Shown in pieces: positions 13,637-25,718 of a stretch of DNA of 64,000 nt; position 1 is the first letter of the stretch; each line of letters starts with the position of its first letter. The translations under genes were made by a program, and so were the position numbers. The DNA is from Massariosphaeria phaeospora (Eukaryota > Ascomycota > Dothideomycetes > Pleosporales). The notes beneath the pieces were generated by a model. That model saw only the letters and a list, made by a program, of their open reading frames with translations. It had not been told where the DNA came from and searched no databases. The DNA is taken from the NCBI GenBank assembly GCA_011032825.1, contig JAADJZ010000018.1, positions 806,001 through 870,000 of the forward strand. The letters are read 5' to 3'.

Positions 13637-14067
13637 ACGTACCTTATGAGTTCGCCGGACACACAGGTTCGCCGGACACCTGTTTTTACTAAGGAAAATC
13701 AATAATCTAAGGCTTAATAACTCTAGATCTACTTAATAGAATTCTCTAAAAATTTCACTACTAAGCTGCATCTATATAAACTTTAAGATCCTAAGGTTAC
13801 TAAGCTCTAGCCTTAGTATTTAAAAAGCTATTAAAGAAAGCCTAAATTACAGGAATTATTTTAGCGTATTTTTTGTATCTCTAGAATTAGACTAGGTAGA
13901 GCTTAGTAATATTAGAATTGAAAAGTTAATGTATACAGAAATAATATATTAAATTTTTAGAAAATATTATTAAGTAGATCTAGAGTTATTAAGCCTTAGA
14001 TTATTGATTTTCCTTAGTAAAAACAGGTGTCCGGCGAACCTGTGTGTCCGGCGAACCTATGAGGTAC
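13637..14067. mobile_element. Foldback/MITE-like element B, 431 bp
   Basis: The arms are inverted repeats of at least 150 bp. The termini read ACGTACCTTATGAGTTCG and the reverse complement, flanked by TA. Just inside, the 13-mer GTTCGCCGGACAC occurs twice with a 17-bp period at both ends. The interior (ATTGATTTTCCTTAGTAAAA type) is shared with element A. The termini stay relatively G/C-rich in an otherwise AT-rich block. Confidence 0.85.
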
Positions 14068-15179
14068 GTTATTACTAATTTAAACTTCTTTATTAGCATT
14101 TTTATTTTATTTAGTTTTATCTACAACTAGAAGTTGAGAAATATTTAGTTGCATAACAGAACTTCTATCTAGGTATCTTAGAAGCAACGTAGCTTAATTG
14201 TTAAATAAACTAAACATTATAAACAAGATAATCGATTTATTGAAAGTATTTTAATAGAGCAATTTGAATGTAAAACTGCGTTTAATCGTACGTTTAATAA
14301 CACTTAAAATAGATTAATAGTATAGTAATAAAAATAGTATATTTGTGTAAGAAAAACGAATCGCTATTTTAGTAGCAATTTAGTGCGAGGTACTTTCAAA
14401 AGCTTTGCAAGAAACTAGTTTAGCCTGTTATAGCCTATAGTAGCTATTAATTAAAAGAAAACAACTACGTAAAGCTATTTAGTTTTACATTTTAGATATT
14501 GCTTTTTATAATAAAAGCGTAGTAAGCGCTAATAAAGTATAGCAAAAACTTAAGTTTAGTAATATAGTTAATGCGATTGCGTATTAGATTCTTAGCTTAG
14601 CAGTTGTACGCTTTTTTTAAAAGCGTAAAATAGCTAACATTAAAAAGCTGTAGAAAGTGCAACAAGTAAAAAAGTATATAAAAAGTAATAATACTATTAT
14701 TCTTGTAGTACTGCTAAAAAGCAAGCGAGTTATAGCTTTTATAGCTGTTAATAAAAAGTAAACGTACTATTTTAACAGTATGTTTTTTTTGTATAAGCGT
14801 TAAATTGCTTTAACTACTTTAAACCTAGCTCGTTGTTTGTCTAGCTGTTCTTAGAAACTGCGATAACCTAGTTGCAAAATAGGCTATTCTTTTTGTACTA
14901 AGCAAAGAAGTAGTTCTTGCTTTAAAAAATAATAAAAAGTAGAATAGCTTACTTTATTGCGTTAACGCTTTGCACTACTATTGTTTACTTTTTATTACTT
15001 TACTATACTATTTTTAACAGTTTTTAACGCTTTAAGCTAGTAATTACTATACTTGTTAAAATCTAGCTTATTATAAAGCTAATTTTATTAAAGTTGTAAG
15101 TATTCTTGTTTACTACGTTGTACTTAGCTTTTATATTTGTTACAAGCTTAAACTACTTAACGTAAACTACTAGTAACTC

Positions 15180-15508
15180 TACGCTAGCGAATAAGTAGAA
15201 AGTACCTATCGTTGGGTATAAGTTAAGTTAGAGTTGCACAAATCTATAGTTAAAATTAAGTTAGAGTAATTAAAGCGTAGGTTAAAGTTAGGTTATAGGT
15301 ACTACCTTTAGGTTAATAAACCTATTATAACTAGCTATTATAATTATAAAAAGAAAATATATTAAAATATAGAATTGTAGAGGTCTATGCTAACTTAACC
15401 TATACCTACGCTAAAACGTTTTAGCGTAGGTATAGGTTAAGTTAGCACTAGAGTCTTACGTAAGCTAACTTAACTTTAACTTAACTTATACCTATTTACT
15501 ACTTTAAG
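15180..15508. mobile_element. Small palindromic insertion I inside the left TIR of H1
   Basis: The 6-bp sequence TAACTC stands on both sides (15,174-15,179 and 15,509-15,514); removing the insert and one copy restores the 17-bp TIR repeats of H1. The ends are imperfect inverted repeats (GGTATAAGTTAAGTTAG type), and the interior has a perfect 58-bp palindrome. No coding sequence. Confidence 0.65.
15389..15446. repeat. Perfect 58-bp palindrome
   Basis: The left 29 bases (starting GCTAACTTAACC) are followed without spacer by their exact reverse complement; the centre is AAAACGTTTT. There is no mismatch despite the mutated surroundings. Confidence 0.95.
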
Positions 15509-17876
15509 TAACTCGGCCAAACTAGTAACCTAGCTAAAAATGCTTGGCACAACCTACTTATCTCAAAGAACATTAAATTAATTGCTATCGAACAAGAAAC
15601 CTGCGTACGTCGTGCTAGCTTTAGATTTAAAAGCTTTTTCTATATTCTTTTAGTAGGTTTGAGCATTTTGCTTTGTATTACTATAGTTTTTACAGCGTCG
15701 TAGAGCTAGTTGTGCTCTTTTTTAACTCTTTTTACTACGCGCTTTTTTTTATAGCTAAAGCGCTGTAGACGCTTTAGCAGCTACTTGCGCTAATTCGTTA
15801 CTATACTCTATTGTACTGCCATGCTAAATCCGCTTTCGTTTGCGCAATTTCCGCTTAGTTATCTTTGCTAATTGATTTTTAAGCTTTTTGATACGGTAGT
15901 CCTTAAGCGCGTTCTAATGCAGCATTAATTTAGCTCTTTTTACAAGCTAAAAAAAGCTACTTTGCGCTAAAGTAAGCAATCTAGTAATAGAATCGCGTAC
16001 TAGCTTTAATTGCGATTTAAATTTAAGTGTATTGCTTGAAGTTTTTAACTGCTACGGCGTTTCTAGTGCAAAAAGTAGTAGCAAAGTACGCAGCTGTACT
16101 TTAAAACAACTAAAAACTACCTACGCGTTAATAGAAACTAGCTTTAAAACTTTAAAAGCTTTTTTGTAGTTCTTTGTTGTAAACACTTTAAAAAACGCGT
16201 TTTTAAAGGCTAGCAGAAAGGTTTCTTTGTTAATATAAAAAACGCGCTAGCGCGCTAAGTTTCAAACGCGTTAAAAGTACTTTAGCTTTAGCAGCGAAAA
16301 GCAAACTACATCTAGCAGCTAAAGAATATAAAATAAATAAGCTAGCATGCAAAGCGTAAAAATCTTGTTTTTAAAGCAATAGTTTTTAAAATCCTAAGAT
16401 TAGTAGCTCTCATGGCCGTTTAAAATAAGTAGCTAATACTTTTTTACCTAACGCGCTTTTGTATGCGCGTTAAAGTGCTTTAACTATTTAAAACTAAAAG
16501 CGTTGTTTGTCTAGCTGTTTTTAGAAACTAAAAGCTTTTAATTGCTAAGTATAAAGTTCTCTTCGTACTATGCTAAAATGTAAACGCGCTTTTTGTAAAT
16601 AATAAATAGCAAAATTGCGTACCTTGCGGCGCAAATGCTTTAGATAACTATTACCTACTCTCAATTGCCTAGCTAAATAAAATTAAGTTGAGTATGTTTT
16701 TAAGAGCTTGTAACAACTTTTCTAAAACCAATTACACTTATTTAAAAACTAGTTTTGTTAAAGTTGTGCACGTTGTTGTTGTAGACGTTGTACTTAGCTT
16801 TAGTGTTCTCTACTAGCTTGAACTACGCGCTAATTATCTCTAGATTCTTTTGAAGTATTCTCTGCCTATTCTTAGCTCAATTGAAAGCTATTTTGAGCTT
16901 AGATAAACGCGTTACGAAGCGCGCAAGCTAGTTCTTGCTTACTAGCTTGCTACTACGCTCGTCTAGTAGTTTATCAGCTATATTAGCTACTTTAGATAAA
17001 AAAAGCGCAAATTCTTGCGCGTTAAAGTTAAGAATGTATTAGACAATTGTTTTTTTTTTAGTACTTGTAAGCTTACAGAGAGTAAACGTAGTTTTTAAGC
17101 TAAAAAGTATTTCTTTATCGCGTTTAGCAAGTTGATAGTAATTAATAGTAAAAAACTATGTAGCTGCGCAAAGGCTTTAGAATTTGCTAGCTCTAAAAGC
17201 TTTAAAAGAAAAGAGAAGTTTGCTTTTGTATTTACGTAATTGCGCGTTTGTAAGTGTAAGCATAGTAGAAAGAAGTTAGTATTCGTAGTTTTAGCGTTTT
17301 TTAGCTAAGTTACTAGTTTAGCTAGATTACTAGTAGTTTACGTTAGCTACAAACTTAAAATCTTTACAAAAAGCTTTTTTATAGTTGTACTTTTAATTAA
17401 CGTTAAACTTAATTTAAAGCTTAGAGTAACGCTTAACGAACAACGTAACCTAGTTTTTTTTAACTAGTAGCTAGCTTCGCGCTGCGAGTAGTAGGTTAGT
17501 TTTATTCTCTAACTTAGTAAGCCTAAGTAGAAAGCTTTGCGCGTTGAAGTTTATAGTATACTTTTTAATTACTGTGTTTTTTATTAGACAAAGCTTTATT
17601 AAGTTAAGTATGCAATTGCGTTGTAAAAGTTTTTTAGCAAGCTAATTGCTTAGTGTTTTTTAAAAAACGTTGTAGATTAATGCAGCGCGTTGCTAAAAAA
17701 GTGTTACGTTGCGTTAAATAGCTTAGATTGCAAGCTATATTTAGCTTTTGTTTAAAGCGCGTAGCGCGTTGTGTAGTTAAGCTATTGCGTAGTAGAAAAA
17801 AAGAAGTAAGTATTGGTAAAAAGCTTAGCGCAGGTAAGTAACTCGCTTAGGTAAGCAACTCGCTAAGAATCTACGT

Positions 17877-19210
17877 TAAAGCTTCTTGCTAAACAGCAAT
17901 CGAGAAAGCGCTAAAGCTAAGTAAAAAGAAAAAGTATTGCTTACAAGTATAAATTGTAGAAAAAAAAAATTCGTAGAACTTATATTAGCAGAGGTTGCCG
18001 TTACGCCTAGCCCTTAGAAACCTTGGAAAGGCTGCAAGCTTTGAGATGATTTGTCTGCCGCAGTGAGGCCGTGGGCATCCAAGGTTCCCGTCCCCCGTTA
18101 AGCGATCACGGGCTGAGCTGGTTTCCCATTCCGGCTTAGCTCACGTCACATGATCTTGTGGCCCGTGCACGGCTGGCTGGTATACCCTCTGCTCGCTTTC
18201 TCTCTTCTTTTAACTTTATACTTGTAAGCATCTCCTCCCCCTCCTGCTTGGTTTTGGCCACTAACAATCAATAGACCTTCTTGGAACCGCTGCGATCAAG
18301 TCTGCAGCTGGTTAAGTGAGATCGCCTGCATTGCACAGCGCGGAGCGGTCTTGCTTTGAATCTCCTTCGGGGGCTTCACCGGGGCAATTTTTGCTGGCAC
18401 ACATTTTTTCATTGATTGCATCGCCTTCGGCGATGCATCGAAGAAGAAGTCTTTCATCTATCTATCCATTCTACTGCTTGTTGTCCACAACCATGTACTG
18501 TATGTAACCCAACTGATCCGCCCACCTACTGGCTGAAAATCTCTGCGTGTGGTGGGTGTAAAATTCTTTGTGGGGGGTGCTGCTCGCTCGCGAGCTGCCA
18601 ATGCCGTCCCTTTGCATACGGTTGCTTGATGTATGCGATAGGGTAATACACAGCTCTATAGATCCTCTTGTCTTTTGCCTGAGATTGTGTGCAGGGAAAT
18701 GAGGTTGAAGCAGTGGCTGCTGTGTGCGGGCGATTTTGCGGACGAAGCAAACTCCGATCAACGACCTTGCATACTACTGTCTACGGTATACGATAGAGCA
18801 ACGTCGAACTGTACAGATCCTCTTCTCATCTGGCTGGAACTACGTAGCTAGGCACAAGGTAGCTGGTGCTCTTTCAAGCTCCCGACCTCTGCTTCATTTG
18901 AGTTGAGCAGCAACATTATCACAATCGACGCCCGTCGCCCGTCGCACACTACCGCCTGGCATATACACCGATAATACGTCGTCAAACAGCTCTCTGTCTC
19001 TCTGGCTGCCATCTTGGGGACAAGCACGAGGATCTGGCTATTCCAAGGTTTCCAAGGTTCCTACGCCATCACGTGTATCTTTCACAAGATGCCTCGGCTT
19101 TGAGCTCGCCCGCCGCACGCATCATCGCGTCCACATGATAGCGCTCTGTGTCCGCAACTGCATGCTGGTAGACATGCTCTCGCTCGACCGGAGGATCTTG
19201 ATGGCCAACA
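17877..19210. other. Isochore edge and 5' region of the ABC transporter gene
   Basis: Base composition switches near 17,990 from AT-rich relic to GC-balanced DNA. No convincing gene; short open frames overlap on both strands. A perfect 9-bp hairpin (TGCATCGCC, loop TTC) lies at 18,417-18,437. The stretch should hold the promoter and 5' UTR of the gene starting at 19,211. Confidence 0.5.
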
Positions 19211-21747
19211 ATGGCCACACAATCTACCCTACGCCAACCTGACGACCCTCTACTGGCCCTTTACAAACGCTATGGCGCACTCGCTCGGTCGCGCGTCTCC
19301 AACGCCTCGAAGCTCACGAAGCTACTCTCCACAATCACACTTGTTCTCACCATAATAGGCGCTGGCTATGGCGGAAACAGGTGGTACCAGAGGAGGCGCG
19401 CGGAAAAGGAGACGGGCAGAAAGCTGTTGCGCCGAAACTCTGGATTGAGAGGCAAAGATGGCTCAAGGATCATATACGTTCCATATCGCGACTCAACGTC
19501 CAAAGTCGTCATCAACCCTACGAAGCCGACTACCTTCGATGCGCATCGCCGCCTGTTCCTACAGCCTCCGGGCGCCGCGCGCATGGCGGACACGAGCAAC
19601 CCGCAAGCCCCACCGCCAGAAATAAAGCCTGGCTTGAACCTGGCATTCCTCCACCAGTTCCTTAGCCTGCTGAATATAATGATACCGCGATGGAATAGTA
19701 AAGAGTCTGGCCTACTCCTCAGTCATGGCGTCTTTCTGATGCTCAGAACGTATCTGTCGCTCGTCGTAGCGCGACTAGACGGCGAGATCGTGCGAGATTT
19801 GGTCGCGGGCAATGGGAAAACGTTTCTCTGGGGCATAGTCAAGTGGCTGGGGGTGGGAACCTTTTCGTCGTACACGAATGCGATGATCAAGTTCCTACAG
19901 TCGAAGATCTCGATTGCTTTCCGGACGCGCCTTACGCGGTACATCCACGATCTCTACCTGAACGACCACCTCAACTACTACAAGCTGTTGAATATGGACG
20001 GTGGCGTAGGGCTAACCGTGGATCAGTTCATCACTCAAGACCTGACCCTCTTCTGTGCGTCGGCCGCGTCATTGTACTCCTCGCTTGGAAAGCCCTTCGT
20101 TGATATCTGCGTGTTCAACTACCAACTTTTGCGATCTCTAGGTCCATTAGCTTTGACCGGGCTTTTAGGCAATTATTTCTTGACAGCGACAATACTCCGA
20201 AGACTCTCACCTCCATTTGGAAAGCTGAAGGCTGTCGAAGGACGCAGAGAGGGAGACTTCCGTGCTCTCCATGCTCGGCTGATTGCCAATGCTGAAGAAG
20301 TTGCGTTTTACGGTGGAGACCAGATGGAGAAACACTTTCTCGAGAGAGGGTTCAAAGATTTGAAGCATTGGATGGAAGGCATCTACAGCTTGAAGATTCG
20401 ATACAACATGCTTGAGGATTTTGTGTTGAAATACTCCTGGTCAGCTTTCGGTTACCTCATTACATCTCTGCCGGTATTCTTACCAGCTTGGGGCGGACTA
20501 GGGGCGAGCACAGAGATTGCTGCTGGCGGCGGTGGTGAGCGACAGAGTCGAGAACGCAATCGCATGAAAGACTTCATAACCAACAAGCGCCTCATGCTCT
20601 CACTCGCAGATGCTGGCGGTCGCATGATGTACTCAATCAAGGACTTGTCTGAGCTTGCCGGATACACGTCGCGAGTGTATACACTAATCAGTACGCTACA
20701 TCGTGTACATGCCGACGCCTACTACCCCCCGCCTGGTACTCGATCTGAGCTCTACTCACTATCAGATATACAAGGTACGATCCACAAAGGCTTCGACGGC
20801 GTTCGACTGGAGCATGTCCCTGTTGTGGCACCCGCTCTACATCCCATGGGCGGCGATGAACTACTAGAGTCGCTTTCGTTTATCGTTCACACGGGCGAGC
20901 ACCTCCTCATCACCGGCCCTAACGGAGTCGGCAAGACCGCTGTAGCCCGCATTGTAGCCGGTCTATGGCCCACGTACCGCGGCCTAGTCAGTAGACCTCG
21001 CTCAATAGGCGTCGACGGTATCATGTTCCTCCCACAACGACCATACCTCAGCACAGGGACTCTCCGAGACCAGGTCATCTATCCCCATACCGAAGTCGAC
21101 ATGAAAGCGGCCGGCCGAAGGGACTTCGAGCTCAGTCAAGTTCTCGAAGAAGCACGACTAGGCTACCTGCCCGACCGCGAGGGCGGCTGGGACACCAAGA
21201 AAGTGTGGAAAGACGTTTTCAGCGGCGGCGAGAAGCAGCGCATGGGCATCGCTCGGCTGCTCTACCACGAGCCGCGCTACGCGTTCATCGACGAAGGCAC
21301 GAGCGCCGTGTCCAGCGACGTCGAAGGCCTGCTGTACGAGCGCGCCAAAGCCAAAGGCATCAGTAAGTCGCCCTGTCCTCCCAACTCCTTTCCACCAGCC
21401 GGCACCCATATATGCTAACGCCTCCACCAGCTCTCATCACCATCTCCACCCGCGCCTCCCTCAAACGCTACCACGACTACACGCTGACCCTCGGCGGCGG
21501 CGAGCACGGCGACGAATGGGACCTCCAGCGCATCGGCACCGAGAGCGAGAAATCGTCGGTCGAAAAGGAACTCGCCGAGCTCCGCGCACGGCTAGCCAAG
21601 GTCGAAGAGTGGAAGCTGCGGAAACAGGAAATCGATGCGGAGTTGAATAAGGTGTGGTTGGATGGCGGGGCCGAGCTGGCGCCGCCGCGCTATGCGGAGG
21701 ATGGTGGGGAGCAGCAGCAGCAGCAAGATGAAGAGAGCATGGGCTAG
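19211..21747 (+). CDS. Peroxisomal long-chain acyl-CoA ABC half-transporter (ABCD, PXA1/PXA2 type)
   Basis: Two exons, 19,211-21,362 and 21,431-21,747; the 68-nt intron has GTAAGT, GCTAAC and CAG, and splicing turns ...KGI into GITLITIS. Product 822 aa. A short N-terminal hydrophobic segment (about residues 38-55) is followed by an ABC_membrane_2 region. That region has the family's EAA-like motif as NAEEVAFYGGDQ near residue 357. The ATPase has Walker A GPNGVGKT (569-576), signature SGGEKQR (671-677) and Walker B FIDEGTSA (Asp694, Glu695), then a charged coiled-coil tail with a poly-Gln run. ABCD proteins dimerise in the peroxisome membrane and import fatty acyl-CoA for beta-oxidation. I cannot decide between PXA1 and PXA2. 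All catalytic motifs are intact. It converges with the DUF4360 gene downstream. Confidence 0.93.
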
Positions 21748-22535
21748 ACGTGGTCCCGTTGATGCGGTTATGGATGTGGAACGCTCCGTCCAGACTCAAG
21801 AGTCGCATATGGTTCGGTTCCATCCCGAACACGACAGTCCTTCGCAAGGGCTTAATGGATCCGTCGTCCTTTCCGCCAGGTCCAGCTGTGTCGCTTACTG
21901 CAGCTAGGCGTTTGGCGGTACCGGCTGGGTGTGTGGCATATGAAACTATATATGTACTGTACTTTACGGGTTATAGAGATATCTTTGCATCTGCATTAGC
22001 ATCTGAATACGAAAATAGAACAGACGTACATTGATCGCAGCACGAGAGCCTGGTACTGGGTAGATTGCAATGTAGGACGTCTGGGTCTTGAGTTGACTTC
22101 GTAGCACTGAAAGGTGGTTCTGGACTTTGCGTCAGTGACCTGGCCGTTGGGTCAATTCAGTAGGCTCACTTGTCCGAACATCCATGGCTCAATTGTTTAC
22201 CTTATAGTGTTATCCTACAGTGGGTTTAGATCAGGCTGAGGCTACTCGCTATTGATCAGACGAATCACCTCATCCATGGGTCAAGTGCAAAGCTTGAGTT
22301 AAGAATATTGCAATTTGCAGAACTCTCATCTTCCTGGCGGAAGCAAAGAGCACGAAATGGGTATTACACAGAAAACACACGACCACGCAACCCGCTCGTC
22401 CTCCACTCCCCACTCCCACTCCTCAATGCGTAAACCGCCAATCAGAGAAATAGAGAAACAAACAAACACACAAGAAAATCTCAAACCACTCTACCCCCTT
22501 TTCATCTCTCCCGCGACGACACAGAGAGCGCGAAT
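21748..22535. other. Convergent 3' intergenic region
   Basis: Lies between the stop codons of the ABC transporter and the DUF4360 gene. No supported gene; it must contain both 3' UTRs. Confidence 0.5.
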
Positions 22536-23202
22536 CTAGCACTGTCGCCACTTGATAAACACCGAGTGCGTGAACCTCGCACTCTCCTTCGTGGCCACGA
22601 GCGTCCCACTCTGCGAGCCACCCATAGGCGTCAGCGCCACCTCAGCATTGACATTCAGCGCGGCCTCGCTGCCGCACGGCGACCACACGGAGACAGCGAC
22701 GTCGTCGTGCTTGGAGTAGCGGCCGTTGAAGGGCCCGTTGAGCGCCAGCGTACTGGCCGCCTGGTCCTGCTCGCCGCTGAAGTAGTAGTTTGCGCGCACG
22801 ACGCCGCGCACGCCCGAGTCCAGGTCGCCCCAGCCCGAGTAGTCGGCGCTGTACACGGCGTATTGGTAGCCGGGCGAGAACTGCAGCGCGATGGAGAGTT
22901 GGCAGTTTTTGCGCGATTGGTCGGGGGCGACGCCGGGCCCGACTTTGGCGGTGAATTCGCGGTTGAAGTCTGGAAGGGGGGTTAGTGGGAGGGGTTTAAG
23001 GAGGGGGGTGTGGGAAGGGGGTCGTACAGATGGGGAGGACTTTGCTGTCGGTGTAGTCGATGTCGACGGAGCCTTGCGGGCAGCCGGAGCCGCCGGAGAC
23101 GACGTTCTTGATGCGGAAGGATGGCGGGGCGCCTTGGGCTTCTGGGAGAGGGTTTGCGAGGGCGGTGGCTGCGAGGGCGAGCGCAGTGAATGTGTACTTC
23201 AT
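22536..23202 (-). CDS. Secreted DUF4360-family protein
   Basis: Two exons, 23,202-23,028 and 22,969-22,536, with a 58-nt intron (GTACGA...CCAG); product 202 aa. The N-terminus MKYTFTALALAATALANPLP is a signal peptide with a likely cut after ALA or shortly after. The mature part follows the DUF4360 pattern: SGGSGCPQGSV, then GPGVAPDQSRKNCQLSI, a DYSGWGDLDSGV block, YYFSG, SVWSPCG and the C-terminal FIKWRQC. Four conserved cysteines fit disulphides outside the cell. The family is common in fungi and bacteria and has no established function. The intron rather than the unspliced frame (which ends PFPHPPP) is chosen because it restores the whole domain. Confidence 0.9.
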
Positions 23203-24901
23203 GTTGTTTTGTGGATGGGATGTGTGTAAAATGCTTCAGGTATTACGTGCTTTCCGAAATGGACAAAGGGCAGACAAGTGCAATATATGCTTTTGGAGAC
23301 TGACAGCTGGTATGCAGAGATATAATCTTAGTCTGGAGGTGGCGAGTGTCTTGGTGTGGGGATGCTCGAGAACGGAAGGGAGCGACACTCAACTTATATG
23401 TTGAAGCATTCTCCCGGGTACGGGATGCGCATTAGGACGTCGTAGGTTATTTGCAGCATCTCAAGAGACCTGGGGTAATCGCACGGACCCACAGACGGTT
23501 CAGATGCTTAACGCGATTGGTGGTGCCTTCTTTCAGTAGGACAGAAAATAGCATATCCTTACCGTTGCCAACGGCCTGCCAGCATTCACCAGACCTTCAT
23601 CACTTGGCCACAAAGATACAAACCTAGCGTTCTTTCCCCAAACGAGGGACTAGATATGCGGTCGAAATTGCGGGTGCACATGTACACGGACGGACCGGGC
23701 GACATGTGGAAGGAGATTCGGTACCGCAGAGAACACGGCAGCTCTAGAACGTTTGCGTTTCCAGAGCAAAGGGCTGGAATGGAATAAACCACGGGACAAA
23801 AATAGAACGTGAGAGGAAAGGTGGTAAGTTGTAACCTAATGAGAAGAAGCCGTGTGCGAAAGAGGCGAGTCTTGTATATAATAGATTAGAAGACCCGGTC
23901 GAGGTCTTGGGCCCAACGGCAACGTTTGATTGCTGCCCGGGATGTGGTGAAGCTTGTGGAGCTTTAGCGAGAGGCGCGATGATTTATTATCTCAGTTGAC
24001 CATCTCTCCTGCCGACTTGGGCTGGGCAGTCCCAAACCTTCGTATCGTTCATCAACTGACATATTAGCGTTGAGCTACGTTTTCTCTCCGCCTGCGGTCG
24101 CCGAGGGTCTCGTTCAGCAGACAATTACTGGCGCATGATCGTGGAGCGATCCGGAAGAGTCCGAAGCGTTAGTTTGGAGCAGCAGAGCGGTACGGATGAA
24201 ATCTGGGGAGGCTATTGTTAGAAGGTTGTGCGGGTTAATATGTTTAGCGAAGTGGCCAGGTTAAAGATTTTGCATTAGCCAGATATTAGCGGAGCCGTTG
24301 ATCAATTGGGTTGTAGAGGCTGGAACTGCCAATAGCTCGTCAAGGACAGATAACTGATACTCTGTCTCTGATGATAGTCATTCGGGTCGAGATACGTGGT
24401 GGTTGGAGTGGAATCTAGGACCCAGAGTTTGCTGGACTTTACCGTCACCAGCTCAGCTCGGACCTTTTTAAGTGTATGAAACCTAGTAGAATGCAGATAA
24501 GACAAAGATTGTCGTGCTGTATTGTGCTGGTATGGTTTCCACTGCGAGGAGAGGTTTGGATGATGGGTTGATGATGACCTCAGAGCGTTGGAGATCTGAT
24601 CACAGCGCTAGTCTCAGAAAGGCTTAGACAGGGGAGAAGCGTCACAACCTCAACCCCTCTCTTTAGATCGTTGCTTTTCCTATCGAATGAATACGGCAAC
24701 ATTTCGGTTCATTCTGTTTTGTTTCGGCTCGTGCAAGTGGTGGAATGAAGTACAAACAACGGCTGACAATGCGTTGACGTTATCACCTGCCGAAACTCAA
24801 GAAAGCCGTTTTTATCCACAGAGAAGTTTTTCCGAAATATTGAATTGCAATGTCCATGGTCGCTTACATGGACTACAGTTGGACCTTCTTCCGCTCGAGA
24901 T
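23203..24901. other. Intergenic region, no supported gene
   Basis: About 1.7 kb of moderate GC. Open frames are short (67-72 codons at most) and resemble nothing I recognise. The first part holds the promoter of the DUF4360 gene. Confidence 0.4.
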
Positions 24902-25136
24902 TTAGCGAAGCGCTTGGACTGGTAGACATGTTTGAGTCATCCGTCAGTCAGGGAGGACAGTGAGGAAGGGATATGTGCGACTCACGATCAAGCACTAGTT
25001 CGGTGATGATATTAGCTAGCAGCGATCGAATGGTGGAAAGAGCTGTCAGAACATTGGTGCGCGTGTCCGACATGAAATAGCCTCGTATCTTGTGGTCGGT
25101 ATCCGTAACCATGCCGAAACATCCTGTGCCTGATTC
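24902..25136 (-). CDS. Possible 3' exons of an uncharacterised gene
   Basis: On the minus strand 25,136-24,986 is open and reads ESGTGCFGMVTDTDHKIRGY, continuing through SDTRTNVLTALSTIRSLLAN to ITELVLD. It is preceded by an acceptor (CCAG, with CTAAC upstream) and ends at a strong donor, GTGAGT at 24,985. An acceptor CTACCAG at 24,919 joins it in phase to a short last exon, LQALR-stop (stop at 24,902-24,904). The amphipathic, codon-like composition and three coherent splice signals suggest a real gene end. I found no matching upstream exons or start and recognise no family. It could be a decayed gene. Confidence 0.25.
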
Positions 25137-25718
25137 CTGGCCGCGGAATGGACAGGATTACCACAGATCAGGTACAGTTAGTGGTGTTCGACGACGTGGT
25201 GCCACTTGTGAAACGGAGGGCTAAAAGCACAAACAGAAATACACTTCCGGGACCGCCTCCACAGCTTAGTTCAACACCGCCAAGAGTCGTTCAAACAGTA
25301 GAAGAGCCACGTTGCCTTCCCACAGTAAAGATTTTGGTGGAGAAGGCGGGCAGGAACACTGTATGCATGTGAGAATGAGAACGTCCGTGCGATTCAACCA
25401 TTCGCTAAAGTTCTGATCTAAAACCTCGGTGAAGTTCGAATCCCAACACACAAAAGTTTACACAAAGGAGTGAACAAAAAGGGGCGAAGCCATTCTATCT
25501 TATACCGAGGCGGACTCATGTCTACCAAAAGACATTCTAGCCGATACAATGGCCCGTGGCGCTGACCACATATCGAAGTTATCCAGCCTATGCCACCTAC
25601 AAACGCGCCTCTGGATCCGATTGCACCACCGCTTCTGATCTGACCACTTCTGATCTGACCGCTTCCTCTACACCGTTGGCTCACATTTCCCCCGTTACCT
25701 ATGAAGTTCCTTCTGGAT

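Larger units (their letters stand above)
15160..17343 (-). mobile_element. pogo/Fot1-like transposon H1, inserted in G and itself interrupted
   Basis: It is bounded by TA duplications (15,158-15,159 and 17,344-17,345) and termini ACGTAAACTACTAGTAA on both ends. Without the 335-bp insertion it is about 1.85 kb, the usual Fot1/Pot2 size. The transposase relic is on the minus strand; near 16,400-16,430 the DDE_1 motif reads LILNGHESY, closest in the window to the family consensus LxLDGHxSH, with only the catalytic Asp and last His changed. Many stops elsewhere. Relatives are at 46,514-48,582 and 51,372-53,221. Confidence 0.8.
14496..17876 (-). mobile_element. pogo/Fot1-like transposon G, split by a later insertion
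   Basis: 14,496-15,159 and 17,344-17,876 together match the element at 43,146-45,048 and were separated by element H1. The right end is the TIR ACGTAGATTCTTAGCGAG (minus strand) with two 17-bp-spaced repeats. The DDE_1 motif (ancestral LxxDGxxSH) reads FINSYKSY near 14,722-14,757 on the minus strand, with Asp changed to Asn. The left terminus was not found; sequence before 14,496 does not match the relative. Confidence 0.75.

Noticed and set aside
22566..22985. 139-codon open frame opposite the DUF4360 gene
   Set aside because: Shadow of a GC-rich coding exon; low-complexity Arg/Ala/Val composition and no family likeness.
25420..25450. tRNA-like T-loop sequence GTTCGAATCC
   Set aside because: The flanking bases do not pair as a T-stem and no acceptor or anticodon arms are present.
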